A DNA stretch of 64,000 nt from UBA7328 sp965247965 (lineage in GTDB: Bacteria > Bacteroidota > Bacteroidia > Chitinophagales > Saprospiraceae), in NCBI GenBank assembly GCA_965247965.1, contig OZ252053.1, positions 2,852,001 to 2,916,000 of the forward strand. Reading direction: 5' to 3'. The notes below the pieces were generated by a model that ran no database searches, was not told the DNA's origin, and worked only from the letters and a program-made list of their open reading frames with translations. Every line of letters starts with the position of its first letter. Within the stretch, counting starts at the first letter, position 1. The position numbers and the translations under genes are program-made. Positions 27,614-36,854 of this stretch are shown in pieces.

Positions 27614-27719
27614 GATCTATCAAATAGTTTATGCTAAAATGCGACATTTGAATTTACGGTCAAATTCTCATAACTCCTTGATTATCTTTGTCCAGGTCTG
27701 GAGTTCTGATATTTGTAAT

Positions 27720-29040
27720 CATACTACTGGACATTGGGGTTAAAATAATACAATATCTTGAAATAAAGTAGGTTATATATTATAATAAAGTGGAATATAT
27801 CATTATTGTTTGTAAAACAAACAATTAACAACAATGACAATTCCACTCGTAAGCGAAATAAAACCATTTTTCTCAGGTTTTGAAGAACATGTAATAAAAA
27901 ATTTTCTCACAACAGCCCAAGGTATATTATCAGCCAGGACGACGAATTTGAACATTGTAAAGGATAAGCTCCCTGGAATACTCGAAAACCAACAAAACAC
28001 CAAACCTGATTCGAATTATAAGAGGTTGATCCGTTTTTTCAATATGGATGATGCTGACAAGCAGGCATTGATTGAAGCTATATTATGTTTTAGTTTTTAT
28101 TTGTTGAGACTCAAAGCGAAGAACATCAAATATTTGGCACTAGATGGTACGAGCTGGGAGAATGGCAACAAGAATATTCACTTATTAACATTGAGTGTAG
28201 TGGTCAATGGAGTAAGTATTCCAATATGGTGGGAAGACTTAGACAAGAAGGGTATGAGTAATTTTAATGAAAGACGAAAGGTGATAGACAAAGCCTGTAA
28301 ATTATATAATCTGAAAGGTTTGATACTACTAGCAGATCGGGAGTACATCGGAGAAAGATGGTTTAAATATCTGGTAGACAAGGGGTTAGAGTTTGTAATT
28401 AGGTTAAAAAAGGGAATTTATAAAGGGTATGTGGACAACCAAAGGGGAAAGGATAAGACATTTTATAAACACCAACATCTTCGATACATTGGTATTGAAC
28501 GTGAAGCATTGAAAAAACGGTATCAAATCTGTGGAGTGTCTAAACAAATTGAAATCCTTGGAAAAAAATTTTCTTTTGTGATTTTTAAAAACCCCAAAAG
28601 TTCAGCCAACGAACCTCTGTTTTATTTCATATCTACATTGAAAGACAAAAGAAAAATAGTAAAGCTTTACCCTATTCGTTGGACTATTGAAACTTGCTTC
28701 AAACACTTAAAATCAAATGGTTTCAATTTAGAAGCTCTTAATTTTAAAGACTCTGGAAAAATAGAATTGACAATGGGTATTGTAGTATTTATCTATGCCT
28801 TATGTATTGAACAGGGTCTAACCCAACTCAAGCACAAAAAGAAGAGTGATTGGAAGAAATATAAAAACGGATCGATCAACTTAGTCGTTTCCAAATTTAA
28901 AAAAGGACTATCCTTTTTAGAAATCAAATTCAACAACCTTAGAAATTTCATATGCTTTCTTTCTCATTCCATTCGTTCTATCCCCAAACCCTCTTGGCTA
29001 TTCTTTGAACCACAATTTATAGCTCATGTCCAGTAGTATG
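27720..29040 (+). mobile_element. IS4-family insertion sequence, copy 2
   Basis: 1321 bp, same length and ends as copy 1 but inverted relative to it. The flanking 9-mers (ATTTGTAAT and TCCTAAAAT) do not match, so the target duplication is missing; an adjacent deletion or recombination is likely. It begins only 10 bp after the end of the two-ORF IS. Confidence 0.9.
27834..29036 (+). CDS. IS4-family transposase (copy 2)
   Basis: 400 residues, identical in sequence to the product at 12608-13810, with the same DDE residues (LALDGTS, LLADREY, RWTIETCFK). The start follows the palindrome TTGTTTGT-AAA-ACAAACAA. Confidence 0.92.
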   Translation: MTIPLVSEIKPFFSGFEEHVIKNFLTTAQGILSARTTNLNIVKDKLPGILENQQNTKPDSNYKRLIRFFNMDDADKQALIEAILCFSFYLLRLKAKNIKYLALDGTSWENGNKNIHLLTLSVVVNGVSIPIWWEDLDKKGMSNFNERRKVIDKACKLYNLKGLILLADREYIGERWFKYLVDKGLEFVIRLKKGIYKGYVDNQRGKDKTFYKHQHLRYIGIEREALKKRYQICGVSKQIEILGKKFSFVIFKNPKSSANEPLFYFISTLKDKRKIVKLYPIRWTIETCFKHLKSNGFNLEALNFKDSGKIELTMGIVVFIYALCIEQGLTQLKHKKKSDWKKYKNGSINLVVSKFKKGLSFLEIKFNNLRNFICFLSHSIRSIPKPSWLFFEPQFIAHVQ

Positions 29041-29151
29041 TCCTAAAATCAAAAAACCTTCCTATACTGTTTATAATCAACCACTTATGTTAAGTTTGAA
29101 AACTTTTACGCAACACGAGTAGTTCGGATTAGCAAAAAAATAATTGCCCGA

Positions 29152-29889
29152 TCAAACCGTGACTTGCCTTAATGAGGCGGTGAGGTGCCTGTTTAAAAAG
29201 CCAAAGATGAGCCCAAATGCGAAGCCTCCGATATGCGCCCACCACGCCACGCCAGCAGATTGAGCACTCACAACACTCAGTGAACCAACTCCACTCATCA
29301 GTTGCTCCGCAAACCAGAATCCCAGGAACAATAATGCGGGTACCTGAATGGTAAAAAAGAAAATCAGAACTCTAATTTTAGATTTGGGAAACATAACAAT
29401 ATATGCACCCATCACAGCAGAAATTGCCCCACTTGCGCCCAGGGAGGGTACAAATCCCTGGCACAATACATCATCCATAGTACATGTAGACCCACCAGCA
29501 CAGGGCATACAACAAGCCATGGAACCACCAGGGTGAATCGTAAGCTCAATAAAAATGTGCGCTGCAGAAGCGGCCAATCCTCCAAGAATATAGAATATCA
29601 AAAACCTTTTGTTACCGACTATAGCTTCGATGTTGTCCGCGAATACCCAAAGGAAGAGCATATTCCCGATAAGGTGCATCCACCCGCCGTGCAAAAACAT
29701 ACTTGTAACAAGTGTGTGTAATCCTCTACCTTGAACAACATCCCCGGGAATAGTAGCAAACTCGCACACCAGGTTGCCTGGCGTTGTGGTCTGAAGAAGA
29801 AATATAACAATATTGATAACAATAAAGCTATAGGTGAACATTGGCTTTGCTCCACCTCTTACATTGGTATCACCTATCGGAAAAATCAT
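29152..29889 (-). CDS. rhomboid-family intramembrane serine protease
   Basis: About 245 residues from MIFPIGDTNV (29889; a start 12 codons upstream is possible but MFPIGD-like starts are usual). Six or seven membrane helices. MFLHGGWMHLIGNMLFLWVF is the rhomboid HxxxN region; GASGAISAVMGAY carries the nucleophile Ser; AWWAHIGGFAFGLIFG carries the catalytic His. Between two helices is an unusual cysteine-rich loop, about residues 113-132 (ACCMPCAGGSTCTMDDVLCQ). It cleaves transmembrane substrates; targets unknown. Confidence 0.88.
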   Translation of the reverse strand: MIFPIGDTNVRGGAKPMFTYSFIVINIVIFLLQTTTPGNLVCEFATIPGDVVQGRGLHTLVTSMFLHGGWMHLIGNMLFLWVFADNIEAIVGNKRFLIFYILGGLAASAAHIFIELTIHPGGSMACCMPCAGGSTCTMDDVLCQGFVPSLGASGAISAVMGAYIVMFPKSKIRVLIFFFTIQVPALLFLGFWFAEQLMSGVGSLSVVSAQSAGVAWWAHIGGFAFGLIFGFLNRHLTASLRQVTV

Positions 29890-29925
29890 GGTAGTGAAGT
29901 TCGGGTTTGAAATAGCAAAACCCAA

Positions 29926-30241
29926 TTCTTTACTCGATAAAGATAATCAAAGCTTTTTTTGGAATAGTCGGCCCAAGGCCTCTTATGCTTCAACGACGAA
30001 GCGCCGATCTGCCTTTGGTTGAAGATTTAGGATTTCTCTGGGACGTGTAAAATGCTGTGGAATAAAAAAACTGACCAATGAAATCTCACCCATCTGTCAG
30101 TTTAGATCTTACTGTAATCTTTGTATGACTACTTGATCTATACCACTACTGAATGAAAATCCCAAAATGCCAAAAGATAAGTCATTGAAGATCAAGAGGT
30201 TGTAGTGAAGTCATTTAGAAAATCGATACCGATACGGTATA
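29926..30241. other. 316 bp without a recognisable feature
   Basis: Between two minus-strand genes. I see no supported ORF, RNA or strong hairpin. Confidence 0.5.
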
Positions 30242-30991
30242 TCAATCGTCATCCAGAGCTGCAAAAAGTTTTTTATAATCTTTTTCTTTTGACAATTTGA
30301 TTTTGGATTTTTTGATATATTCTCTCATAACGACTGCTTCGACTTCCGGAAAGTGATTGAATACATCTCTTTTTTTCAGATTGACCTTTACCAATCCTCT
30401 ATCGGCGCCTGAAATGTAGTATCGATTGTGCTGGCTAAAGCGGGAAGGTTGATTTGTAATGCCTAAATTCTGTCCCTTTTTTAATCGCGCTTGTCGATCC
30501 TTGAAAAATATTACATCTCCACTTTCATAGAGCACCTCGTAGAATTGATTTGGTCTTTTCGGATTTACTTTTTTGAAAGAAGTTTCCTGTCCATCTATGG
30601 TAAGTAGGATCACTTTGTAATATTTCGTATCCAATAAAATCTCTTGTCCATTTCGATCGGTCGCCACAATTTGGGCTGCGTAGAGATCGTATTTGACCGG
30701 CACATTTTAAATACTAGCATCATCATTCATGACCAGAGTCCCGACCGAACCCTCTTCTTGCAAATAGGGCGCACCTTCTATATTGCTGTATTCCGTAGCA
30801 GAAGAAAGATATTTTCCTGTGCGGATATCGTTTGTCAAATTTTGCAAATGGCTGAAGTTCGGATTTATACTGTTGAGTGAACCTAGACTAAATGCCTGAG
30901 TATTTTGTACGGGGCCTAATTGGCCACAGCTTTGCGACATGACGAGTCCAAAGGTCAGGCAAAGAGAAAAGGAGAAGATAATCTTTTTCAT
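30242..30991 (-). pseudogene. secreted protein of unknown function split by an in-frame TAA
   Basis: ATG 30991 starts MKKIIFSFSLCLTFGLVMSQ, a signal peptide, then SCGQ. The frame runs to TAA (30709-30707) after LVMNDDASI and continues without shift as NVPVKYDLYAAQIVATDRNG, then QEILLDTKYYKVILLTIDG. The join (a new-value segment followed by 'VPVKYDLYA') is continuous in similar Bacteroidota proteins I remember, so the TAA is a nonsense mutation, a sequencing error, or read through. The C-terminal half has beta strands and a lysine-rich end. Confidence 0.65.
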
Positions 30992-31149
30992 ATTAATGGA
31001 TTTTCGATTTATAAAATCATAAGATTTTTCGGGAATTAGGTGAAAATTCGGAAACAGCAAAAGAAGGGTGTGCTTTTAACATTATAGGTCGTGCATTAAT
31101 TTCTCCAGCATTGATCCATTTCGAAGATCATCTCATTTCCAAAACACAT

Positions 31150-31157
31150 TATATTTG
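31150..31157 (+). promoter_or_regulatory. TAnnTTTG-type -7 element for tRNA-Met
   Basis: TATATTTG fits the Bacteroidota primary sigma -7 consensus. Transcription would start near 31163, upstream of both tRNA-like repeats. No clear -33 element. Confidence 0.4.
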
Positions 31158-31172
31158 CCATGCAAGAATAGC

Positions 31173-31275
31173 GGCGTGGTCGGTTCCCTCAATAAACTCG
31201 GGATAGGCATTTCGCGACGACTTGGCGTGGTAGCTTCCCTCGGTAAACTCGGGACAGGCGCTTCGCCACCACTTT
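31173..31275 (+). repeat. two tandem ~51 bp repeats beginning like the tRNA 5' end
   Basis: GGCGTGGT occurs at 31173, 31224 and at the tRNA start 31276. The two upstream units share TTCCCTC, then AAACTCGGGA, then AGGC, TTCGC. The second unit opens GGCGTGGTAGCT, the first 12 bases of the tRNA itself. They look like partial tRNA duplications left by integration or slippage. Confidence 0.75.
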
Positions 31276-31349
31276 GGCGTGGTAGCTCAGCTGGTTAGAG
31301 CGTCGGATTCATAATCCGGAGGTCGAGAGTTCAAGTCTCTCTCACGCTA
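31276..31349 (+). tRNA. tRNA-Met (anticodon CAT)
   Basis: A 74-base cloverleaf. Acceptor GGCGTGG (31276-31282) pairs with TCACGCT (31342-31348) using G-U pairs at both ends. D arm AGCTCAGCTGGTTAGAGC; anticodon loop TTCATAA with CAT; T arm GAGAG-TTCAAGT-CTCTC. Discriminator A, no encoded CCA. Elongator Met is likely; a lysidine-modified Ile tRNA cannot be excluded by eye. It sits at the edge of the foreign island. Confidence 0.92.
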
Positions 31350-31643
31350 CTTATTGCCTTGTAAGTCATTGATTTACAAGGCTTTGTTTTATGCAGTTGC
31401 CGTTTTGGTTGCCGCTTTTTTTTCAAAACAATCATAATATTATTGATATACGCATGAGAAATTAATTATTAAAACAAGAAATGCTCTTAAGAAAGCGGAA
31501 AGATGGAATCTAAGCCTCTTTACACCAATGATCTAAATGCAAATATTTCGATTCTGATATGGACAAAATGACTATACCTCTTGGCCTCATCAGATTGATA
31601 AAAGAGACACACTCGAAAGACATGGAAGGGTTACGTATATGAT

Positions 31644-31692
31644 CAGGGGGCCTAAATTCAAAAAGGAAAATGAAATATGAAAAGGCCCCCTG
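31644..31692. repeat. hairpin with 10 bp GC-rich arms in an otherwise empty stretch
   Basis: CAGGGGGCCT (31644-31653) and AGGCCCCCTG (31683-31692) are perfect inverted repeats with a 29-base loop. The whole stretch from 31351 to 31994 holds no supported gene. Confidence 0.55.
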
Positions 31693-31994
31693 GGCCGAAA
31701 TCGCGAAATCACTGCTTATCCTATAAATCAAGAATATAGCCATTCACTTCAGACGAGTAAGTTGCAATGTAAATCTCAACCCGATTTATGGGAAATCAAG
31801 AGTAAAGTAAAAGGTTGGTCAATCAGGTTTATGTTACTTTGATTAATGTAACGGGTTTTTGTAACTCGGACATTTTGACCCCGCCTTCATTGGTGTTTTT
31901 CTTGGACAACACTGAAAAATGATGACTTTTTAAGCCAATAGGGGCTTTTTCCTAAATATTTCGGAAGTAAAGAAAGACGAACGTTAAATTTAAC

Positions 31995-32079
31995 CGTATA
32001 AGGACAAGTTCACAAGTTTCTTTCCCGGAGTGATGAACGAACGGCGGGAAAGAAATCTTTGTGAAACGCTTTGTTAGAC
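31995..32079 (-). other. attC-like recombination site 4
   Basis: An imperfect palindrome read on the minus strand: R''-type core GTCTAAC (32079-32073; fits RYYYAAC), then arms TTCACAAAGATTTCTTTCCCG and CGGGAAAGAAACTTGTGAA (32065-32009) with unpaired bases as in attC, then a degenerate second core TTATAC near 31996. It begins 31 bases after the stop of the methyltransferase gene, the usual place of attC in a gene cassette. Confidence 0.6.
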
Positions 32080-32109
32080 CAAGGGACTCCCTTTCAAATA
32101 TTTTTATTT

Positions 32110-32757
32110 TTATTCAGATTTTGAAAAAATTAAGCAATAACTATGGTCATATCCAAATCCATAATGATCCCATCCTACAATAATTTCACCTTCAAATTTA
32201 AGTATTTGTGATACGGTTTTTCCAATATCCCATGCCAACGTTGTTAAGACATCATCGTGTTTTAGATTTGATACTTCGATCACAACCCGTGCATTCGGTT
32301 TCATAAGTTTTTTCATCTGCGAATAGATATTCTGAATTCCTAATAAGTAGTCAGAATACCCTTTCCCATTAACTGTATATGCTGTTAATGGATCTTCTAC
32401 ATGCTCCTTTCCCATGTAAGGCGGTGAAGTCATAGAAAAATCAAATTCCGGAAAATCATATGACAATAATTTTCGAGAGTCGCCCTCAATTAACTTCTCC
32501 GGAAACTTCAATTTAGATTTAGCATGTTGTACACGTTCTTTGCTGAATTCAAGACCAAAAGCATATCGGTTCATCGACTCTGCGACTATCATGGTTGTGC
32601 CAAAGCCTACAAATGGATCAAAGACAGTGTCTCCAACTTGAGTGAACTCATTAATGAAGTACTCAACAAGGCTTTCTGAATACCTCACATCATCAGTATG
32701 AAACTGTTCAGGAAGCTCTAACTTTTTTTTGTTTTCCAATAATATGTACGTTTTCAT
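32110..32757 (-). CDS. DNA methyltransferase (N4-cytosine/N6-adenine type)
   Basis: 215 residues. SAM-binding motif I (DPFVGFGTTMIVAESMNR, then YAFGLEFSKERV) comes first and the catalytic motif IV, FSMTSPPYMG, follows, so the order is alpha or gamma like. This is the opposite of most TSPPY enzymes. No large target-recognition domain and no nuclease gene adjoin it. It is followed on its strand by an attC-like site, so it looks like an orphan methyltransferase in an integron cassette. Target sequence unknown. Confidence 0.75.
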   Translation of the reverse strand: MKTYILLENKKKLELPEQFHTDDVRYSESLVEYFINEFTQVGDTVFDPFVGFGTTMIVAESMNRYAFGLEFSKERVQHAKSKLKFPEKLIEGDSRKLLSYDFPEFDFSMTSPPYMGKEHVEDPLTAYTVNGKGYSDYLLGIQNIYSQMKKLMKPNARVVIEVSNLKHDDVLTTLAWDIGKTVSQILKFEGEIIVGWDHYGFGYDHSYCLIFSKSE

Positions 32758-32859
32758 AAATGAGGGGGGCTAAAGTTTAGCTGAGCTTTCCAATCATTTA
32801 TTTGAATCGAAAGACTTTGCATACGCTATTCTAAAACCAATCTCAACGATGAGCGAAAT

Positions 32860-33435
32860 TCAGAGATTTGCGCTGTGTGTTTGACGATACTTTAACTTAG
32901 CGTATTCACCGTAAGTAATCGGATCATATTTAGGCGGATTATCGCTATCAAAGAAAACCTCTAAACATTCAATTACTGCATTAATATTAGGATTATGGAA
33001 AAATGGAATAGACTGTCTTCGGCTATTCTGACGCCCTTGTGCAGGAGGGTTGACCACACGATGTGCTGTCGAAATCCACCGATCATTTGTCCAACGCATC
33101 AGAGCATCTCCAATATTCACTACAAACGAGTCGCCAATCGCGGGCACATCAATCCATTCACCGTTACGATGCTGTGCTTGTAACCCTCCGGAAGAGTCTT
33201 CAGAGCGTAAAATGGTTAAAAAGCCCTAGTCAGAATGTACCCCAGCTCGCAACTGCCCTGGAAGTTGCTCTTGTTCCTGATCAGGGTAGTTAATCACCCG
33301 AAGTGAGGAGTGATGTTTATCAAACATATCTTTAAAATAGTTCTCAGGTAACCCAATGGCTAAAGCAAAGATACGTCGCAAGTATCCCGATAACTCACTC
33401 ATTGCCTGATAATATTCAAACCAAACAGTCTTCTG
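32860..33435 (-). pseudogene. isopenicillin-N-synthase-like Fe(II)/2-oxoglutarate oxygenase, fragment with nonsense codon
   Basis: Reading from 33435: VWFEYYQAMSELSGYLRRIF, then ALAIGLPENYFKDMF, RVINYPDQEQEQLPGQLRAG, VHSD-stop-GFLTILRSED, then LQAQHRNGEWIDVPAIGDSF, NIGDALMRWTNDRWISTAHR and VV. The stop (TAG) replaces the Tyr of the metal-binding HSDYG motif. The N-terminal third is missing. The second His (STAHRV) and Arg region remain. A decayed foreign gene. Confidence 0.75.
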
Positions 33436-33461
33436 TAATTAGTATCTGGCGGTTTTCTCCT

Positions 33462-34480
33462 TTAAGTTAAGAAACCAAGGGAGATCAAGGTTTTCTCCTC
33501 TATTTTTTCATCTCGGTAGAGAAGGTAAAATTTTCTTAAATTGTATGCTGCTTGGGAGAAAGCAGCCCAGATTTTATCGCCTCTAAGGCTACGATAAAGA
33601 CTCTTGCCAAAACCACGTAAGTTTTTGGCGACAGCAATAAAGCCTTCTGTGGCAGAACGAGCCGATTTACAGAAGGCTTGTTCGTCCTCAGGAACATCCG
33701 TGCTTCTGCCCAGGAAGACCGTGGGGATGGCCTTTGAGAGTTTAAAATTCTTCAAAGATCGAAACCCTTGATCAGTGATGCTGTAAGGAGGTTGCGCTTT
33801 CATCCGTTGCTGATATTTCTCCAAGGTTGAAGGTTAGAGGATTTTATCACTGGGCGCACCAAGGAAAATTTCACAAGTGACCATCAAGCCTTGACGATTA
33901 AAGCTCATTTGATTGGTCGTCCCAAATTCACAACTCGGAAAGCTTTTCCCTTTTTAATGGGGCGTGCTTCCAATTCGTCTAAAGAAACAATGCGACTTTC
34001 AATCTGCTTTTCTCCATTGAGTTTTTGCTGAGTTTGAGCATTGAGTAATTTAAAAACCTCCAGCAATTTTTTTGGCTGTTTTTTTTTGAGATTATTGTGA
34101 TTCCACCACAGAGGGATCTTCAGACTCCGAGCGAAGGAGATCATTTTTTCAAAGGCTTTATAGATCAATTGCACATCATTGGGATAAACAATGTTATTGT
34201 TCAGAACACACGAATCGATCAAAGCAGCGTCATTGCAATGGCACCGCTCCGACGCAACCACTCAAAGACATCCTCTTCGAGTAATGAGGCTTCTTGAGGC
34301 CCGATACGATGGCGAAACTCATGCAGGGCGCTGTTTCAATTTCGATGCGAGAATCTGCAATGACATCAAAGTTTCCTCCCAATTTGACGAGTTCTTTTCC
34401 AAATGCTATTCGTGATGCTCCACTTCACCTTCTCTAAAGTGGGTTTCCATTCGTCGGATATTTCTAAATTATTCATGATA
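33462..34480 (-). pseudogene. degenerate DDE transposase
   Basis: Several frames together spell a transposase of a type I recall from gammaproteobacteria: ALIDSCVLNNNIVYPNDVQL, then IYKAFEKMISFARSLKIPLW, LDELEARPIKKGKAF, SITDQGFRSLKNFKLSK, VFLGRSTDVPEDEQAFCKSA, then RSATEGFIAVAKNLRGFGKS and LYRSLRGDKIWAAFSQAAYN. Frameshifts and an internal deletion (after NHNNLKKK) break it. N-terminal remnants (EFRHRIGPQEASLLEEDVF) reach about 34300; the region from there to 34687 holds nothing else I can support. Confidence 0.75.
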
Positions 34481-34687
34481 TTCTTTCTCGATTTAGAATT
34501 TTTTATAAAATTATTTGCTGAACAATTTTTATTATTTTGTTCAGCAACAGCTTTTGCTGCTTTCCTTCTGGCAATGTCCCTTATACTATCCTATTATCAT
34601 GAAGTTTTTGATAGAGTTTCCATCTACACGAAACTCCCGTTTTCTATTTGATTTTTTCTATCCAATAGACTGTCTGCTTTGATTCAG

Positions 34688-35740
34688 TCAATTCACTGCT
34701 TGTTCTGCCAAATCCAATGAGTTCAAAATTCCATTGCGCATACCATCAAGATCAATTCCTGTTGAACTCTTTTGACCTTCTATATACCTGGCATAAACAC
34801 CATGAAGAATAGCAGCGCTTTTCCAATGATTGAACCCGATATAATAGTCGAGCTTTTTAAGATTTCTATTAGTATGCACTGCATATCGCTCTTTGAGGTC
34901 ATTGAAAGATGGGAATCCTTCCGGTGCTGATGCTGCTTCGGGATTATGAGGAATATTGTAACCTGGCTGGGGAAATTGATTTAGTACATAAGCAAGATCT
35001 GCTAAAGGATCTCCTAGTGTTGATAATTCCCAATCCACCACAGCAGCAATTTTAGAATCGGCTCCAACTAAGCAATTATGAAATCCAAAATCACCATGGA
35101 CAACTCTAGCAACACCTTGATCCGGCATATGGTCAAGAAAATACTGTTTCAATTCATGTGCTCTCGGATCGTCTAAATTTGCTGCTTCCATGGAGGAGTT
35201 CCATGAACGGTACCAGGTTTTCAGTTGTCGTCCGATATAGTTTTCCTTTTTCCCAAGATCTCCCAGACCTATTTCATCAGGATCTAAAGAATGTAAATTC
35301 GCCAGAGCATCAATAAGAGAGCAGCCCAATTCTTTTCGTTTTTGTTCCGGTACCCAATCAATAGTATCTTTTGCACTATACAATGGACGTCCTTCAACAA
35401 ACCCCATTACATAGAACCAAGCACCCGTCACTTCCGGACTTTCGCAAAAACCAAATGCTTCAGGCACTGGAACCGAAGTAAGATTGAGAGCCGATATGAC
35501 TGACCACTCCCTACTCATATCATGGGCTTTGGGCAAGAGCTTGCCTTGAGGAGGACGGCGAATCACAACCTTTTTACCATTTCTGTCATCAAGACGATAG
35601 GTGAGGTTTGAATGCCCCCCTTCTAAGCGTGTCCACTTGAATGGAGGTGTCAAGCCTTCAATATTATTTTCGATCCAATTTTCAACAGCAGGAACATTAT
35701 AACCTTCCGGATCTGTTACCTTTGTATCACTATTGCTCAT
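34688..35740 (-). CDS. phosphotransferase family protein (APH/ACAD10-11 kinase-like)
   Basis: 350 residues of the aminoglycoside-phosphotransferase fold. The nucleotide-binding part has FKWTRLEGGHSNLTYRLDDR, then KKVVIRRPP; the catalytic loop is VVHGDFGFHNCLV and the metal site AAVVDWELSTLGDPLADLAY. The subfamily usually lies beside acyl-CoA dehydrogenases and SDRs in catabolic clusters and may phosphorylate a hydroxyacyl-CoA. Last of four minus-strand genes that seem to form one unit. Likely foreign to the host. Confidence 0.8.
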   Translation of the reverse strand: MSNSDTKVTDPEGYNVPAVENWIENNIEGLTPPFKWTRLEGGHSNLTYRLDDRNGKKVVIRRPPQGKLLPKAHDMSREWSVISALNLTSVPVPEAFGFCESPEVTGAWFYVMGFVEGRPLYSAKDTIDWVPEQKRKELGCSLIDALANLHSLDPDEIGLGDLGKKENYIGRQLKTWYRSWNSSMEAANLDDPRAHELKQYFLDHMPDQGVARVVHGDFGFHNCLVGADSKIAAVVDWELSTLGDPLADLAYVLNQFPQPGYNIPHNPEAASAPEGFPSFNDLKERYAVHTNRNLKKLDYYIGFNHWKSAAILHGVYARYIEGQKSSTGIDLDGMRNGILNSLDLAEQAVN

Positions 35741-35842
35741 CGTATTCCTGTTTGGCCTTAACTAAATATGGTGTTTTCTATATTCAAACGTTTAACTCTA
35801 TCCTATTAAACGAGTGGATACCCATAGTTTGAATTATTAGTT

Positions 35843-36787
35843 TTATAGTTTCTTACCTAAAGTAGCTGCATCTTCTGCGTACTTAGCATAAGAATCTTTC
35901 AGAGTGGCTGAATTGAGTAAAATCTGGGCAACCAATTCATTGGATTCCTCACTATAAACTGAAGTCATCACCCAATTGGACTCGACACGACGACTTTCGC
36001 TCAACGCTACAATTTCTCTTTCCAGACGATAGGGCTGATTTACAAACAGAGGCCCTTTGATGAGTTTAATTTCCAGATCTGCGAATAACCCAACAGCAGG
36101 TCCTTTGACAGGGAAAGCAGACATCTTAGAGGTATATTGGGCTAACACATTGATCATTTCTATAGGAATAATGGCACGATTCCAAGGTGAATTGGCTCCT
36201 TCATCCTTGGTATACCAGGGGGATAACTCGGTAATAGCTTTCAGTTTGTCATTCAACGAAAAGGGATAGAGATCCCCCATATTTTGATCGAAACCCATAA
36301 CAACACGTTCTTCGCTTTTACCTTTCATGCCAACGTATAAATCAGACAATATCACCAATTGATCTGAAGGGCGAAGTTTTGCCCTTCTTCGATCCAATTC
36401 TGATTCAGGGTGCTCCGGACCAATACTAGCGGTTCCGGATAACACGGGTGTGCCATCTCGTTTTTCTGCCCAAATTCTGGTTACTTTCTCTCCGGACTCA
36501 GGCAGTTCGGCAAACGCTCTCACTTCATCTCCCTCAACAACTATATTTTGGAAGTGGGAACTCAAACAACCTGTCTCGAACCAGCTATTGCCAAATATCT
36601 CAACAAGTAATGGTACAAACTGGCTAAAATGGGTTGGCCCCTCGATAGGTGGCCCTGAAAAACCAAGATCTTCTGCCATCTTATCATCGTGGATAGAAAC
36701 GTGACCATCGTAGATCTGGTCCTTTAACATTTGGCGAGGTTTTTTATATTCGCCGCAAATGGAATGTGTGGTCTTAAATGCAGTCAT
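35843..36787 (-). CDS. hot-dog fold (MaoC-like) hydratase/dehydratase family protein
   Basis: 314 residues. The N-terminal half includes YDGHVSIHDDKMAEDLGFSG, then PPIEGPTHFSQFVPLL, like FAS1-type or MaoC-like dehydratase domains that bind acyl-CoA. The C-terminal half has GPLFVNQPYRLEREIVALSE, then RRVESNWVMTSVYSEE, typical of the second hot-dog domain. Its position between a kinase-like gene and two SDRs suggests CoA-thioester catabolism. Exact substrate unknown. Confidence 0.5.
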   Translation of the reverse strand: MTAFKTTHSICGEYKKPRQMLKDQIYDGHVSIHDDKMAEDLGFSGPPIEGPTHFSQFVPLLVEIFGNSWFETGCLSSHFQNIVVEGDEVRAFAELPESGEKVTRIWAEKRDGTPVLSGTASIGPEHPESELDRRRAKLRPSDQLVILSDLYVGMKGKSEERVVMGFDQNMGDLYPFSLNDKLKAITELSPWYTKDEGANSPWNRAIIPIEMINVLAQYTSKMSAFPVKGPAVGLFADLEIKLIKGPLFVNQPYRLEREIVALSESRRVESNWVMTSVYSEESNELVAQILLNSATLKDSYAKYAEDAATLGKKL

Positions 36788-36854
36788 AGTTTGTTTTTAT
36801 CAATTTGTTTTTTAGATGAATAGCCGTTAAAAAATTTCAATCTTCTATTTATTT

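Larger units (their letters stand above)
25366..27709 (-). mobile_element. two-ORF insertion sequence, copy A
   Basis: About 2344 bp. Perfect inverted ends: TCAGAACTCCAGAC (25366-25379) and GTCTGGAGTTCTGA (27696-27709). TAT flanks both sides (25363-25365 and 27710-27712), a likely 3 bp target duplication. It encodes a helix-turn-helix protein and a 577-residue DDE transposase, joined by a slippery A9 run. A diverged copy with the same organisation lies at 49932-52251. I do not recognise the ISfinder family. Confidence 0.85.

Noticed and set aside
31510..31743. 77-codon minus-strand ORF
   Set aside because: No family resemblance, lies over a hairpin in a stretch with no coding pattern, no supportive neighbours.
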